A program made the translations under genes and the position numbers. A stretch of 49,426 nt of DNA from Welwitschia mirabilis (lineage: Eukaryota; Gnetophyta; Gnetopsida; Welwitschiales): positions 85,958,491 through 86,007,916 of the forward strand of contig JBOZIK010000001.1 of assembly GCA_051453625.1 (NCBI GenBank). Direction: 5' to 3'. How positions within the stretch are numbered: position 1 is the first letter of the stretch; every line of letters begins with the position of its first letter. Positions 22,207 through 34,199 of the stretch are shown piece after piece. The notes below the pieces were generated by a model. The model saw nothing but the letters and a program-made list of their open reading frames with translations, searched no databases and was not told where the DNA came from.

Positions 22207-23645
22207 GATATTCGTGATAAGAGTTAGTAAGCTTGTATTTATTTTTAATGTATGAGAAATATTACTTAGGGATACAAATCTTGCATGGCCAAATCCAACT
22301 TTTACCACTAATACTAGGGCCTCCATTTATAGTATAATCCTACTATTGTTCTTTCACAGAGATAGATAATGAAAACTAGTAGTAAAGAAAGAACAATGAA
22401 AATGAGTAATAGAGAGTAAACTTATATGAGATATCTATAAATGAAACATAGAATTCAAACTAACATAATAACTTCATAGAAAAATATAAGTACTAAAGTA
22501 AAATCATATAGCTTTTATTTCTATCTTAAGCACAGTGATATAATCCATCCTAGACATGAATGCTTATGTAGTCCAAGCTCAAGCACAATGGCATAATTTC
22601 ATCCATCATAGACATCAGGGTGATATATCCAATTCACCTAGCCTTCACAACAAGAATAAAATAAGCATAAATAGTAAGGGTATGCTAAGATCTGTTAAAT
22701 AAACATTCAAGTTATGCAAGCTAAAATGAAAAGAAAAATTACCAAATAGATCTTAAAGTAAATTATGCCTTAGTCAATCCTAAGCATAACAAGTACAAAA
22801 TAATCATAACTTAATATAAACATAATATACTAAAAACATATAACACTTTATTATCTAAAAGGTAAAAGCATATAATTTGAAAATGTACTCATGCTAAATC
22901 AAGAAGCATCATTCTAGCATGATAGCTAGCCCACCCCTATGAAAGGCTTAAAAAGAACTCATTATTAAAACTCTAATCTCTCTTTAACAACTATATGATG
23001 TTTTCTAAGTGAAGAAACCTATTGTATTTATAGGCTAGAATTAGGATTTATAGTTAGGGTTTCAAAGGCCTAATGGATCATTCTAAAGGATGCCCAAAGT
23101 GTATAGGATTATGCTTTAGTCATGGGATTAATATAAGGGGTTCTTCTTAGAAAATATTTCTTCTTCATATTCTATTTATAGAAATTATTAGAATGGATTT
23201 CTTTGATTAACAAAACTTAAAATACGAGATTTATACTATTTTAATCAAAATAAACAACATGGGTACCACTACTAATTATGCTTAGTGCATCTCCATCTTC
23301 TACCATAATGCTCCAAATGATATATTTATCCTATAAAATAAGAGTATTAAGGTAAATTATTAGTAAAACTAGATCTCCATGGCCTTCAATATAATAAATA
23401 CATAAAACCATCATGATAATCAATTAATTATGCTAACAAGGCCTTAATTCCTTAATGTGAATGTTAACTTTTTCATGTTATTAGATCACATATGTTATTT
23501 ACTTAGAAGGTAATATGATCCAATTGAATTAAATAAGATTGATCATATTAAATGGGATAAGATCGATCATTGAAACATTAAATGATTTTGAATAATAAGT
23601 AACATTAATATGTGAATGATAAGAAGACATCATGTTTATAACACA
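22207..23645 (-). mobile_element. 5' LTR of the minus-strand Athila-like element
   Basis: The region lies directly outside the primer-binding site and ends near 23645, where Del/Tekay LTR sequence begins. It contains a minus-strand TATA box (23025-23032) followed by an 'attctagccta'-like leader. The length of about 1.4 kb fits Athila LTRs. The outer edge is inferred from where similarity to the Del/Tekay LTR at 5806 starts and may be off by tens of bases. Confidence 0.55.
23025..23032 (-). promoter_or_regulatory. TATA box in the Athila-like LTR
   Basis: TATAAATA on the minus strand, within 'gcctataaatacaatagg'. Its position about 0.8 kb upstream of the primer-binding site is reasonable for this LTR type. 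Confidence 0.5.
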
Positions 23646-23649
23646 TGCT

Positions 23650-24656
23650 GCTATGTAGGGTGAGTGATTTTCTTGCTATAATTAGCAACATTAATTACAA
23701 CATCATTTCCTCATGCTAGTTTGTTTTTAATCCTTCATACATTCATAATGGTATTTAATTAATTTAAAATATGCATTGAATAATGTGTAATATCCATTGG
23801 AGGAATAATATTCTCTTTTTCACATGTAAAATTAAAAAAATTACATATGTCACAATAAGACAAGTTTTCTCAATTCGAATGAATAAGAAAACTAAGTATT
23901 TTTGCAAATATTAAAAAAAAAATTTATAGAAGAGTAAAATCTAATCTTTGACTTTGCTTGACTTATGAATAAGAGTGCATGTATTATTTACATATTCATT
24001 AATTTAAAGATCCATTAAATCCATTAAGATGAGACATAAGAAAGAAAATATCATAATTGAACTTAATATACTTAATTTTTCATCCATTTTTTTAACAACT
24101 ACATTAACAATTTACCTGTAGTAATTTTATTTTTTAAATTTAAATGAAACATATAAATAAATAAGTAAAATACAAATCTTGCATGCCATTTATCTAAATA
24201 TTTTATTATGTTTTATTTTTTTTGGTAAATTTTCAATTTGATAATCTTAGTATGTAAGTTAAATTCTTTTAAATAAATGGAATTATTTGATTTTAATATT
24301 TGGATAGATATTATTTATTAATTTTTTAATAAAAAATTTCATAAAAGAATTACTATTATTATTATTTTTATTATAATACTTAATTAAGAATTAAAAAATA
24401 TGAAAGAATTCTAAGAATTAAGGATAATTCCTTAGAATATCATACAAGTTTCTAAAATTTAAAACTAAGAATAATGTATATCTTTAACATAAAAAGATAA
24501 GAAATTATTGCTTATAAAAATTAACAATAGTTGTTGTAAAACCTTTAGCTAAATAAGGATTTCATTTAAAAATTAAAACCTATGATGTAAGTTTCTAAGA
24601 TGTTAACATTTATAATATTTTTATGATTAAAATTTTATAAAATATGGGATATAACA
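23650..24656 (-). mobile_element. Del/Tekay-type LTR, copy 2 (3' LTR, truncated)
   Basis: The LTR opens at 24656 with TGTTATATCCCATATTTT on the minus strand. Just outside it is AATTCTCGGAAATGAATC...GAGGGATTA, the Del/Tekay 'AATTTCGAGGACGAAAT...AAGGRGGG' hallmark that ends pol and forms the polypurine tract. About 1 kb matches the LTR at 5806-6546. The last 0.5 kb or so is replaced by the Athila-like LTR, probably by insertion. Confidence 0.75.
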
Positions 24657-25690
24657 TAATCCCTCATTTAAAATGATTCATTTCCGAGAATTAAAGCACA
24701 TAGAAAGTTTGAAAGTTTATGACTTTATATTATAAGATTTACAAAGATTTTCGTATTAATTTTTCATTATTTCTTTTAGCTCTTAAGTAGCTTCATCAAT
24801 ACTATAATTGCTTTAATTTATATTTATTTAATAAATGTTCCTATTCTATAAGGTGATAGTTCATTAGTCTACTTCTGGTTCTAACACCTTTATCATTAAA
24901 CAATCACATTCTCCTTAAATATGAGACTAATTTGATCCATAAGAGGGATCTGTAATATACTTTCTTAAACATAATTACATAAGAATCATTATGCATGTGA
25001 AAAAATTATGAAGGTAGAGTAAGTTTATGTGTGATAAGGCTAATATGTTTGAATATCTGAAATGACCTAATGAATCTAAAGGCTGATTTTTATTTCTTAA
25101 TTTCTTTCATTACTAATCTTGTTAGCCATACTCTGAGAGATACATTATCGCCTACTTAAAATTAAATATCTCTTTTTTGAACATCCTCATGGATTTTTTG
25201 TTTACCTAATACTTATTTAATTTTATTATTAATGATTATAATTTTATTTTCTATTTTCTATAAGATTTTTAATATTGTAGTTAATATTTCCTTAGATTCT
25301 ATTCATGTAGTAGATGCTTTGCATTTTCTACCATGTAGAGCTTTAAATAGGGCTAGTTAAATTAACCTTTGATAATTACTATTATATGTAAATTAAACTA
25401 ATGGTATATATTCTTTGCAACTCTTAAACTTATCTAAAAAACATGCTTTAAGAATATTTTATAAAATTTAATTAACCCTTTCTATATAATCATCTATTAA
25501 AGGATAAAATGTAGTATTCACAATAAACTTGGTGATAAATTTAATTGTAATTATGATTAAAATTTAGATGTAAATATTGAGTTTTTATTAGAGATAATTA
25601 CTAATACATACATGTAGATGAATAATAACCAAAGAATATATCTTAACCAAAACCTTAGCATCATAACTAGATTTTACTAGGATGAAGCTA
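24657..25690 (-). pseudogene. Del/Tekay pol 3' end: integrase plus chromodomain-like tail, truncated by copia
   Basis: On the minus strand, from right to left: SFILVKSSYDAKVL (integrase, family AHFxPVxxxYxAxxLA), ISNKNSIFTSKF (family VSDRDxxFTSxFW), LKACFLDKFKSCKEYIPLV and FKALHGRKC at 25321-25345 (family LxACVLDFxxxWxxxLPLxEFxYNxSYxxSIxxxPxEALYGRxC). Then come LRKYITDPSY at about 24940-24968, and EAT-stop-ELKEIMKN-stop-YENL at about 24744-24795, the end of the chromodomain region (family EATWExExxMxxxYPxLF). The integrase acid VSDRD is now ISNKN. The coding text continues in frame right up to 25690, where the copia LTR starts. The other half of pol is not found in the window. Confidence 0.85.
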
Positions 25691-27041
25691 TGAATTGTAT
25701 AACGCAGAGGGTAAGGGTGAATAAGTTTCATGTAAATATTGTATTATGAAAACTAAATAACTCATATAAATCAAGTAAGACTTGGAACTTCTATTAAATT
25801 TGTATGGTCTATTAACTTAGATAGTCCATACTTGAAGTGTAGAATTAAGTATACCTTTGGATCTTACTACACAAAAAAACTTTTATGATTTAACACTCAA
25901 CAACAACCTCATAAGGATTAAAGATACAATAAAGTAGCTCTTCATAAGGCAACTAACTCAATTTCTTAGGGTTCAAGATTATAGAGTGGTATTTACCTTA
26001 GGAACACATCAAAAATCCTTACAAAGCACTTATACAACTTGGAATCCTTTTAGGATCCAAATAATACAAGTCTCTCAAAGTGAGAATGGAGTGGAAACAA
26101 AGTAACATGGATTTACATGGATTTATAAATTTGATCTCTACCTTATCTGTAGGAATACAATGAAATAAATCTAGGAAGAAAATATAAAAACAAATAATGC
26201 TTTATTAGTATTGGAGTCTACAAGGAGCAGTAGTAGGAAAAACTTAATGAAGATTTGGTTCTTGATTTTTTAAGGGGTTACAACTTTTTTCTTATAAGTA
26301 TGGAGCCTTATGAATATAAATAGAAATATTTTTAAATTCTTATTAGGATATTAAAAAATATACAATCTTTTTATTATTTCATAGAAAGTTTCCAAAGTAG
26401 GTTACTAAAAAGATAACATGTAGAAATGTCCAATTTGTAACCTAAAATGGCTAAATTTTTTTTATATTTTAAGTTAAAGTAAATGTCTACATAACTTGTA
26501 GATGTCTTAAGCTCTCTAAATGTATTCATAATGTGTAAACATCTTTAATCTAGAATTAAACGTGCTTCATAAACAATCAAAATTAAATTTTGGATGTTTT
26601 TTAAAAGTAACCTCATTATATATGTTTTCAATATTTGTACACATCTTTTGTTAATGCTATTATGCTCTTTTAAGATGTATTTACATGAGAAGATGCATAA
26701 ATCTAGGCAAGATGATTCTCCATAAAGTTTATGTCTTCAATCCTAGTGTATGTGTCCTATTATGATTTGTAAGTTTTATAAAAACATTTTCCACCTTGTA
26801 GATGTCTTCAAAATATGTTAGTGTCTTTACTAAAACATTCTCAGATACATGAATCCAACTAAGTTATTAGATTTAAATGAGCTTTGAAAAATTTACTAGT
26901 TGTCTTATATATGTATTTACTTTAGTATATACCTTTCTATACAAGATGGCTTCATCCTTATAGAAATCTTTCTATGCTTGATGAAAGCTAAAGTTCATAC
27001 TTCCTATCCATATATAATACTAATTTAAGAACTTTGGCACA
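25691..27041 (-). repeat. 3' LTR of the copia element
   Basis: It starts (plus view) TGAATTGTATAACGCAG and ends ACTTTGGCACA. It matches LTRs A (34200) and B (35541) through blocks such as 'ttaggg(a)ttcaag', 'ccttacaaagca', 'acttggaatcc' and 'ttcctatccatac'. It is about 800 bp longer than A and B because they lack the middle (about 26085-26890). That middle holds several 'gtagatgtct' and 'aaacatctt' motifs. Confidence 0.75.
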
Positions 27042-29406
27042 CCAAAATTCATAATTTAATAGTACTATTATTTTTTATGATGTTTAAAAGCTGATAAATT
27101 AATTATAAGTACCGATTCTAGAATAGCAAAATAAATTTTAACTTAAAGAAAAAAATTGACAGAGTTGAGCCACAATAAAAGTACCACTTATTAAGTAAAA
27201 GTTTTAGATATACAATGCAAAATATTTTAATTAATCATAATGCTAGTGAAAATAAGACCTCTATGATATGATAAGCAAATAAAAATACCATGAAATCATA
27301 ATACTAAATGGAAATATACCAGCATAAAATATGAAACAATAGCTATTTAATTCAAGTATTAAAGGGAAAAAAGAGAATGTGGAATGAGTAGTATAATCCC
27401 CAATACATCATGTTTATAATAGGATGAAAATTTTTCAATGAATCCTATATAATTTTCCTACATCTATTACCCTTTTTAAACATCATAAGATACTATGTAT
27501 AAGGATCTTCATCATTGTTAAAATCCTCTATGTATGCCAAATCATTAAACTCATCATAGGAATGTTGTAATTTGCTATTGTGCCTCATGTATCTTCTTTT
27601 GCATGGTATGCTTCTATTCCTATGTAGAATTTCTTCATGTTCTAATTCATTTTTTATTTCTCTTAGAGTTTTTTCCTTGTATGTATTATAATTGTATCCA
27701 TTATCTTAATCCTCATTATTAGTGCAAATAGGAGTGTCCATCTTTTTTAAGTTGAATAGGAGTTCAAGTTGATTCATGTGCATACTTGTCTTCATAATTA
27801 TTAATATAGATGTGATTCATTCTTATATTTCCCATTTCCTTAGTAATTCCTTTTATATCTATCTTTACTAAAGATGATACTTTGACTTCAACTTGTTTGA
27901 AACATGTGACAGTGATTTAGTATGAGCTAGTAACTACACCTCTAGATTTTGTAATCCTTCTTTTATTAACTAAAATTTGATAACGCTTTTTTATTTCTAA
28001 TTAAGTTTATCATAGAAAAAACTATGATAAAATTGGAAATGAGCATAATAATTAATAATATATGGATAAATGTTTTTTTCATGGTGGTAATATGAAATCA
28101 TATCTTTACAAATGATGTATTCAATATCTAGATGAATACTAGCTAGGAAGCAATAAAAAATAAAGGTTTGCATTATGGTATGTTAACTATAATTTTGTTA
28201 TTTCTTTATAGTTAATACATTTAACAAGAGTAACATGTGATCTATCAAAAATGCAAGTTGTAAGATCTTCATAATAAACACTAATGACTTTACATGTAAA
28301 AATAATTATAAATGTGGAAAGATATAGTTGTATAAAATTGGATACATCTATTGTAAATAGATTATTGATAAATTACGTAGTCATCTTATTAACATTCCAA
28401 AAGTAAATACAATTTCATTCTTCTTATGAACATTGCAATAGAACTCATGAATCATTAAATTTAAAAAAAAAAAAAATCTAAAGAAAGATCCCCTAATTTA
28501 TCGCATCCAAGATGATCAAACTAGTAATGAATTTTTATCTTCCTTTTAAGTTTAAAATCAAGAGTTCTTTTTACTACTACATTAACTAATATCTAGTTTT
28601 CATACTTCTATTCTACATTTAAATGAATGAAAGAAGGTTTATATCTTTGATCTTAAGAAATGTATTTTCTTTTATCTATCCTAGAAGCCCTAGAAGAATT
28701 CTTTATGTGAGTCATTAGAGAAGAGTATAATAAAACACTAAATGATAAAGTAATAATGTAGTGTTAATGAGGAAGAAGTCTTTTAAGTTAGTAGATGTCT
28801 TTAGAAAGAAGGTAGAAGACACCTTGTAACAACTCAAATTACAAATTGGATGGGTTAAGGAGATTGAATGGGAGCTATCTAGCTTATGTATGGATAAAAA
28901 ATAGTATGAAGTATTTGTTTATTTATAGATATATACACTAAATATTCAAATTTTTTTTTTCTTCCTTTTGATTTTTTCCCAATTTTTTACTAAATTATAA
29001 ATTTCTTTAAAGTTGAAGAAATCTAAAACATGCCTCAAAGATGTTTATAACATGAGAGACATCTAAATGGAGAGGAATTAAAAATTAAAACGGAGATGTC
29101 TATGATGTGGGAACATATCTATAACTAAATTATCTAAAAAATGCCAAAATCAAGTTATCATGGGATGTCTTGCTTAACAAGAGATGGAAAAATATGAATT
29201 ATATAGTAGACATCTATAATAACACAAGATGTATACTACATGTAGAGATATCTAATATAAAATAAATGTCTATATAGAAAATGCCTTAAAATTACAATAT
29301 GGTGTACAACGCATGATGAACCTAATTATAATGCATAATAACTCTAGAAATGGATAATTAACAAAATTAAATCACTAGCATTGATAATGAACTATATTCC
29401 TCTAAC
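27042..29406 (-). other. Interior of the copia element between pol and 3' LTR
   Basis: No clear gene is seen. Between 27470 and 27720 the minus strand gives a lightly broken charged stretch (for example LREIKNELEHEEILHRNRS and SYDEFNDLAYIEDFNNDEDP). It could be a captured or env-like/gag-like remnant, but I do not recognise it. From 28780 to 29290 'agatgtct/agacatct' motifs recur about every 40-90 bp, as in the middle of the 3' LTR. A further LTR piece may therefore lie here. A 13-base A-run stands near 28460. Confidence 0.4.
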
Positions 29407-29908
29407 TTAATGTTTTGGAAATTGCTCAATCCCTAAATCTCTACATAATGTATTGAATCTAGCATTGTCTAGAGTTTTTATGAAGATATTAGCTAATTTA
29501 TCTTTCATATTTACATACTCCAATTTGATGTTTTTACTTTCTACATGATCATAGACGAAATAAAGAAGGGTCTTTATGTGTTTTATTTGGAAGTGCTAAA
29601 TAGGATTCTATAATATGTTGATTGTAATTTTATCATCATAATACATAAAAATGTGTTTCATGATAATACTATATCTTTAAGCATTTTTTAATCTATAGAA
29701 TTTGAACATAATAACTTTCTATTGTAATGCATTCTATTTCTATAGTTGAAAGGGTTATGACATGTTTCTTCTTACTTCTTCACATTCCTAAGACATGACT
29801 AAGGAAGTAATAGTAGCCACTTGTACTCCTCCTATCATGTATGAATCCTACCTAGTCTTCATTACAATACCTAATACAATGAAGCCAAGAGTCTTTAGGA
29901 TACCAAAG
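29407..29908 (-). pseudogene. Copia RNase H domain
   Basis: It begins LWYPKDSWLHCIRYCNED, then DRRSTSGYYYFLSH, SKKKHVITLSTIEIECITIE, DDKITINIL, HFQIKHIKT, LEYVNMKDKLANIFIKTLDN and ARFNTLCRDLGIE, ending in TAA at 29407-29409. These follow the plant copia order LWYPK, SDADxAG, DRKSTSG, SKKQxxxxLSTxEAEY, CDNxSAIxxxxNP, HxRTKHI, LADIFTKxLDxxRF. The frame is largely kept, but there are at least five internal stops. Two catalytic acids remain recognisable (ED in NED for DAD; ECI for EYI). Confidence 0.9.
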
Positions 29909-30900
29909 AATCTAGTTTATAGTACTTTTTAAATAATGAAAAATATGTTCAATGTATTTCAAATGCAATTCCCTAGAAACACTCTAATAGAAAGCAAATA
30001 TTCCAACAACTAGTATTACGTTAAGTCTAAAGGAAATAAGATAAAATAAGCTTTTGATCCTACCTCTATTTATGATTTGGTGTACTTTTTTACTAAGAAA
30101 TCCTTCTCCAATTTTACATTTAAGCTTATTGATGTTTTTCTTTAGCTTTATATCCTACAAACTATATCTTGTAATAAATCTTTAATATATTTAAATCATG
30201 AGATAAGTATATTTTCTTTGTTTTGTATAACTTGTCAAGAGTTGTTTATCTCACTAATTATGCTCATTTCAAATTCATATTTTATATGTTTAATAGATTT
30301 ATTTCATAAAGGATAATTAGTAGTAATAAAGATAATATCATCCACATATATTTGTGTAGTAATAAAATCATGCTTAAAAAGCTTATAAAAAATGTTACAT
30401 TATATGTACCTCTTTTAAAATCATTATGGAGGAGATCATTAGAGAGATGTTCATATCATTCTTGAGGTGCTTACTTTAGACCATGTAAATTATTATTTAA
30501 TGTGTAGACATAATCATTTTTATGTCAATAAATAAAACAATTAGCTTATTTGATATATATTCTTCTTGGATAACTCCATTTAAGAGTGTACTTTTATCAT
30601 CTGTTTCATATAAGATTAAGCTTTTAAAGCATGATAACATCATTGGGATCCTAATTAAATTCATTTTGAAAATAGATGCAAAGATTTCTTCAAAGTTAAT
30701 TCTTTTCTATTGATTATAGCCTNNNNNNNNNNNNNNNNNNNNNNNNNNNNNNNNNNNNNNNNNNNNNNNNNNNNNNNNNNNNNNNNNNNNNNNNNNNNNN
30801 NNNNNNNNNNNNNNNNNNNNNNTTCAAAGTTAATTCTTTTATATTGATTATAACCTTTAGCCACAAGATGAGATCTATTTCTAGCCACATTACTATTCTC
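29909..30900 (-). pseudogene. Copia reverse transcriptase
   Basis: The domain starts with ARNRSHLVAKGYNQ (family RxKARLVAQGYxQ) near 30840-30888. It continues with DDKSTLKWSYPRRIYIK (family DVKSAFLNGxxxEEVYV), NNLHGLKxAPQExYEHLS (family KALYGLKQAPRAWYxxLS), the intact YVDD box at 30337-30348 (IYVDDIIF), FEMSIISEIN (family FEMSMMGEL), and SRELHLKYIEHIFHYLKST before the RNase H. A 100-N gap with a 34-bp flank repeat lies inside (30689-30856). Frameshifts occur after YVDD. Confidence 0.9.
30689..30856. repeat. 100-N gap between two 34-bp near-identical copies
   Basis: 30689-30722 and 30823-30856 both read 'ttcaaagttaattctttt' to 'gattata(g/a)cct' and border the N block. The duplication falls inside RT and is probably an assembly overlap. 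Confidence 0.85.
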
Positions 30901-31500
30901 ATTTATCTAATTTTTAAAGTTTTATCTTATTCCTATGATAATAAATTTTGAAGATCTAGATACTAGTTTGTAAATGCCACATCTTTGAAATTGGGTTAGC
31001 TCTTCTTACATTATTAAAATTTAGTTTTCATCATCTTTAACATCTTTGAAGCCTTTGAAATCCATTTGACTGTATATAGCATACCTATAGCATTCACATG
31101 ATGAATTTTTTAATTTTGATACCACTATAGGAGCTCTTAAGAATGTTGGTAGAAGAATTTATCTTTTTCAATCTATTAATTTTGGAAGGTCTTGATGTTC
31201 TTGATTTGTTATTAATATCTATGTTACTATTGGAATATGATGATTTCTTTTAGAGTGTTATTCATTTTATCCATCATCTAGAACATAAAAAATTTGCATA
31301 TGAGCATTATCAATCTTAATATTTATTATTTCAAGTATGGTTAAAGTCCATTTATTATAAACTCTATCTTCTTTACTAACTATAAGATTACTTAAGAAAA
31401 ATATTTGTGTTGGCCTTAGCATTAAATTTTATAAGCTAAGTTGTATCATTTAGAATATAGCCTTTTGAATTAAAAATATGATACTAACTTACAACAAATG
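30901..31500 (-). other. Variable region between copia integrase and RT
   Basis: In copia elements a low-conservation linker joins the integrase C-terminus to RT. It fills the right position and length here, and no motif could be read. Confidence 0.45.
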
Positions 31501-32160
31501 TTTTACCATATCATAATTCATAAGAAGCTTTGGTAGTAAATTTTCTTACTAGTAGATAATTAGAAATATAACATGAATGTTTATAGCTTATCTCCAAAAA
31601 TGATAGGATACCTTTTAATCATGGAACATAATTCTTATAATCTTATTTAATTGACTATTCTTACACTTCACAACTTTATTTTATTGTGGTGTTATTGGAG
31701 CAGAGAATTAATGATATGTTTCATGTTATTCTAAAAACTCTTAGAATCATGCATTATGAATTCTTTGTCATTATCACTGTAGATGAACTTAATGGAGTAA
31801 TCCTTTTCATTCTATAATCTTATGCACAACTTAAAATAAGTTTTAATTAAAAAAGACTTCCTATGTAAAGTAAAAATAATCACCAACTATTATAACATAA
31901 TATCATTTTATTTTAAGACTTTTGAGTTAATATGTATAATAAATAAATGTGTAACATATCTAAAGGGCAAGAATTATATATTAACATTTTCTTGCATAAC
32001 CTTATCCTTATTTGCATTTGCTTTTAAAAATCATAAAAATTTTTTCATTAAAATTCTTAACATTATTAATTCCTCTTATAAGATTATGAGATAATAAAGT
32101 CTTCATGAGATTTATGTTTAAATGCCCACAATTATTATTCTAGATATTTGCATTTCCTCT
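31500..32160 (-). pseudogene. Copia GAG-pre-integrase and integrase core
   Basis: From right to left on the minus strand: WHLNINLMKTLLSHNLIRGI near 32085-32130 (family WHxRLGHxxxxxxxxLxxxxLVRGL); YVIIVGDYFYFT near 31870-31905 (family YVxVIVDDFSRYTW); NEKDYSIKFIYSDNDKEF near 31757-31815 (family NExGxxIKxIRSDxGxEF); FSAPITPQ at 31684-31707 followed by NKVVKCKN (family FSxPxTPQQNGVVERKN). The first catalytic aspartate is G (VGDYF for VDDFS), although a D is kept next to it. The second is kept in SDNDKEF, and the E of VERKN is K. Confidence 0.85.
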
Positions 32161-33250
32161 GATTGGAAGTAAGCAATTGACATCTTTATAAAAATATCAT
32201 TAAGTAAGATAACATATATATTTAATTTTTTATGTCTACCAAATAATAACTCATTAGAAATGTAATTCTTAATAGTATAATCCTTTTTTAATAATATAAC
32301 ATTATAGTTAAAATTAAAAAGCTAACTAATCCTTAAAAAAGTTATGCTATAATCCTCTAAAATAAAATATATCAATTACCCAAGGAAGTTTGTCACATTC
32401 AATGGTACTAATTTCTCTAATGAGAGCTTTAGTGTTGTTATCAGATGAAGTAACATCATTATCTCGACTAATTATAGAAGTGAAGATTGATTTATCTTAG
32501 ATAATATGCTAGGAGAAGTCACTTTCTGTATATTAGATATACTTATTCACTATTAAAAAAAATATAAGCAAGAAAATAGTTATTATAATACTTTGAAATC
32601 CATTTATTCTTACTGGTTACATTCTAGAAACTTTTCTAATTCATATCTTTGGTTTTTGACATGATTAATTTAGTAAAATTAAAGGACAATAGTATAATTC
32701 TTTCTTTCATGAAAATTAAAGTAAAAGATATTATTTTTAAGGATAAATGTTCATACATTGGCTTATAATTTCACTTTAAAAAAGATATTTTATAATTTAC
32801 TCGATGATTGCTAATACTTCATTTTTTTCTAACCAACTTTTATCATTTGGCCACCTATCAAGCATAATGTTCAAGTTCTTTTTGGTAATTCTTTTATTTA
32901 TGTACTTAGTATCCTATAACTCCTATTTCACATTCTTTACTTTATTCATTAGTTTTCTAANNNNAGTATTAAGAGCCAAATTCTTACTTGTCAGCTTAAA
33001 ATAAGAGTCCTTTTCTTCATAAGCTAACTCATGATTATTTTGAAATTTCTTAATTTTAGTATATAATTTTTATAATTTTAAAAATGTTTTAAAAATTAAA
33101 TCATATATTTTTTTTGAAGAATTACTTTACCTTTCTCTTTACTATGAGACATCCTTCTTAATGATGTATTCATCCTCATCCTAACTAGTAAAGAAGTTTG
33201 TGTTTTTGAAATATTTCTTTGAGTCTTTTTCTATTATCTATTATCACTTG
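32161..33250 (-). other. Copia gag-pol junction (protease region), not readable
   Basis: The aspartic protease should lie here, between the zinc knuckle and GAG-pre-integrase. I could not read a DSGA-type motif with confidence. A 4-N block lies at 32961-32964. Confidence 0.4.
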
Positions 33251-33251
33251 T

Positions 33252-33293
33252 ACATTGCAAGGCAAGATGTCCTTGATCCTCATAATTACAACA
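33252..33293 (-). pseudogene. Copia gag zinc knuckle with one ligand lost
   Basis: The 14 codons read C-C-N-Y-E-D-Q-G-H-L-A-L-Q-C. The spacing CX2(C)X4HX4C is exact, with glycine and histidine in their usual places. The second cysteine is tyrosine (TGT to TAT). Confidence 0.8.
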
Positions 33294-33559
33294 TTATAAG
33301 TTTAGAATTTCATTTTTAGAAGTACATTATGAAGCTTTACCTTTGTCCTTTTCTTTGCATTAATGCTTAGATGATCTAGGATGTTTTTCTCCTTTTTATT
33401 TCTTCTTTAAATAAGACATTTGACTTCCTCTTAAATGAGAGTAAGTTATTCATCAATATTATTTGAAGAATCATCATTATTTGAGACATTAGTAGCCTTG
33501 CCATTTCCATGTTGTTTTTTATTATTAGTGTCTTTTAGAGCTTTGGGACTTTACTTGAT

Positions 33560-34183
33560 AACTTTTTGTTTAATGAAGTTCATTTTAAAGAAGTTAAAGC
33601 ACTTCTAGGCCTTTACACTAGACTAGATAATCTAATCCTTTTTAAATCACCTTATTTTTCGCTAGCTCTTCACTAATTCCATGGATGAGCTTTAATGATG
33701 TTACTCTCTTTTTGATGTATCATGAACTATTTCTTGATTATTGATTCTAATATGATCAAATTAATTCATTCAAAGTAGTAATTTACATTACTTAACTACA
33801 AAATAAAAGTACCTTTAAGAACATCCCTTACTTCATTTGCAGTGCTATAATTAAGAGCCCTATTAAACTCTTATAGTAAAATGGAATACTCCATAACATT
33901 TTTAGCATCAAATCAAACATGGAAATGTCTTTTTCAACCTTGAACTAAATCTTTCTTTTCTTGGATTTAGTGATGCTTACACTAGCAACACTTGTAGTAG
34001 TCTCTATAGATTGATGTAATCATATTTAATTATTTTCCACAATTCAGACTCATGAAAGTATAAATAAACTCATATCCTCATCTTCTAATAGGCATAATTT
34101 ATGATATTAAAAAGTGATAATATAGAAACTAAGGATTTCTAAATAGTATTTTACTTAAAGATTTTATGTGTTTTCATGAATAT
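33560..34183 (-). pseudogene. Copia gag (UBN2 type), degenerate
   Basis: ELWKIIKYDY near 34035-34065 fits the ELWxxIExGP start segment. EFNRALNYSTANEVRDVLKG near 33800-33860 fits the EYNRxxxCxTAKEIWDxLExxYEGT core. Frameshifts and stops are common. The two extra gag-start copies at 35080-35525 and 36960-37330 keep the same core, as FNYSILNDV and EFNRFINYSTINEV. Confidence 0.8.
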
Positions 34184-34197
34184 CCACTATAATACCA
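34184..34197 (-). promoter_or_regulatory. Primer-binding site next to copia LTR A
   Basis: Two bases inside the LTR end (..CCACA) the minus strand reads TGGTATTATAGTGG. The initiator tRNA-Met site of plant copia elements is TGGTATCAGAGC. Equivalent sites beside LTR B (TAGTACTAAAG) and the third LTR (TGGTATTGAAGC) show the same origin. Confidence 0.6.
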
Positions 34198-34199
34198 CT

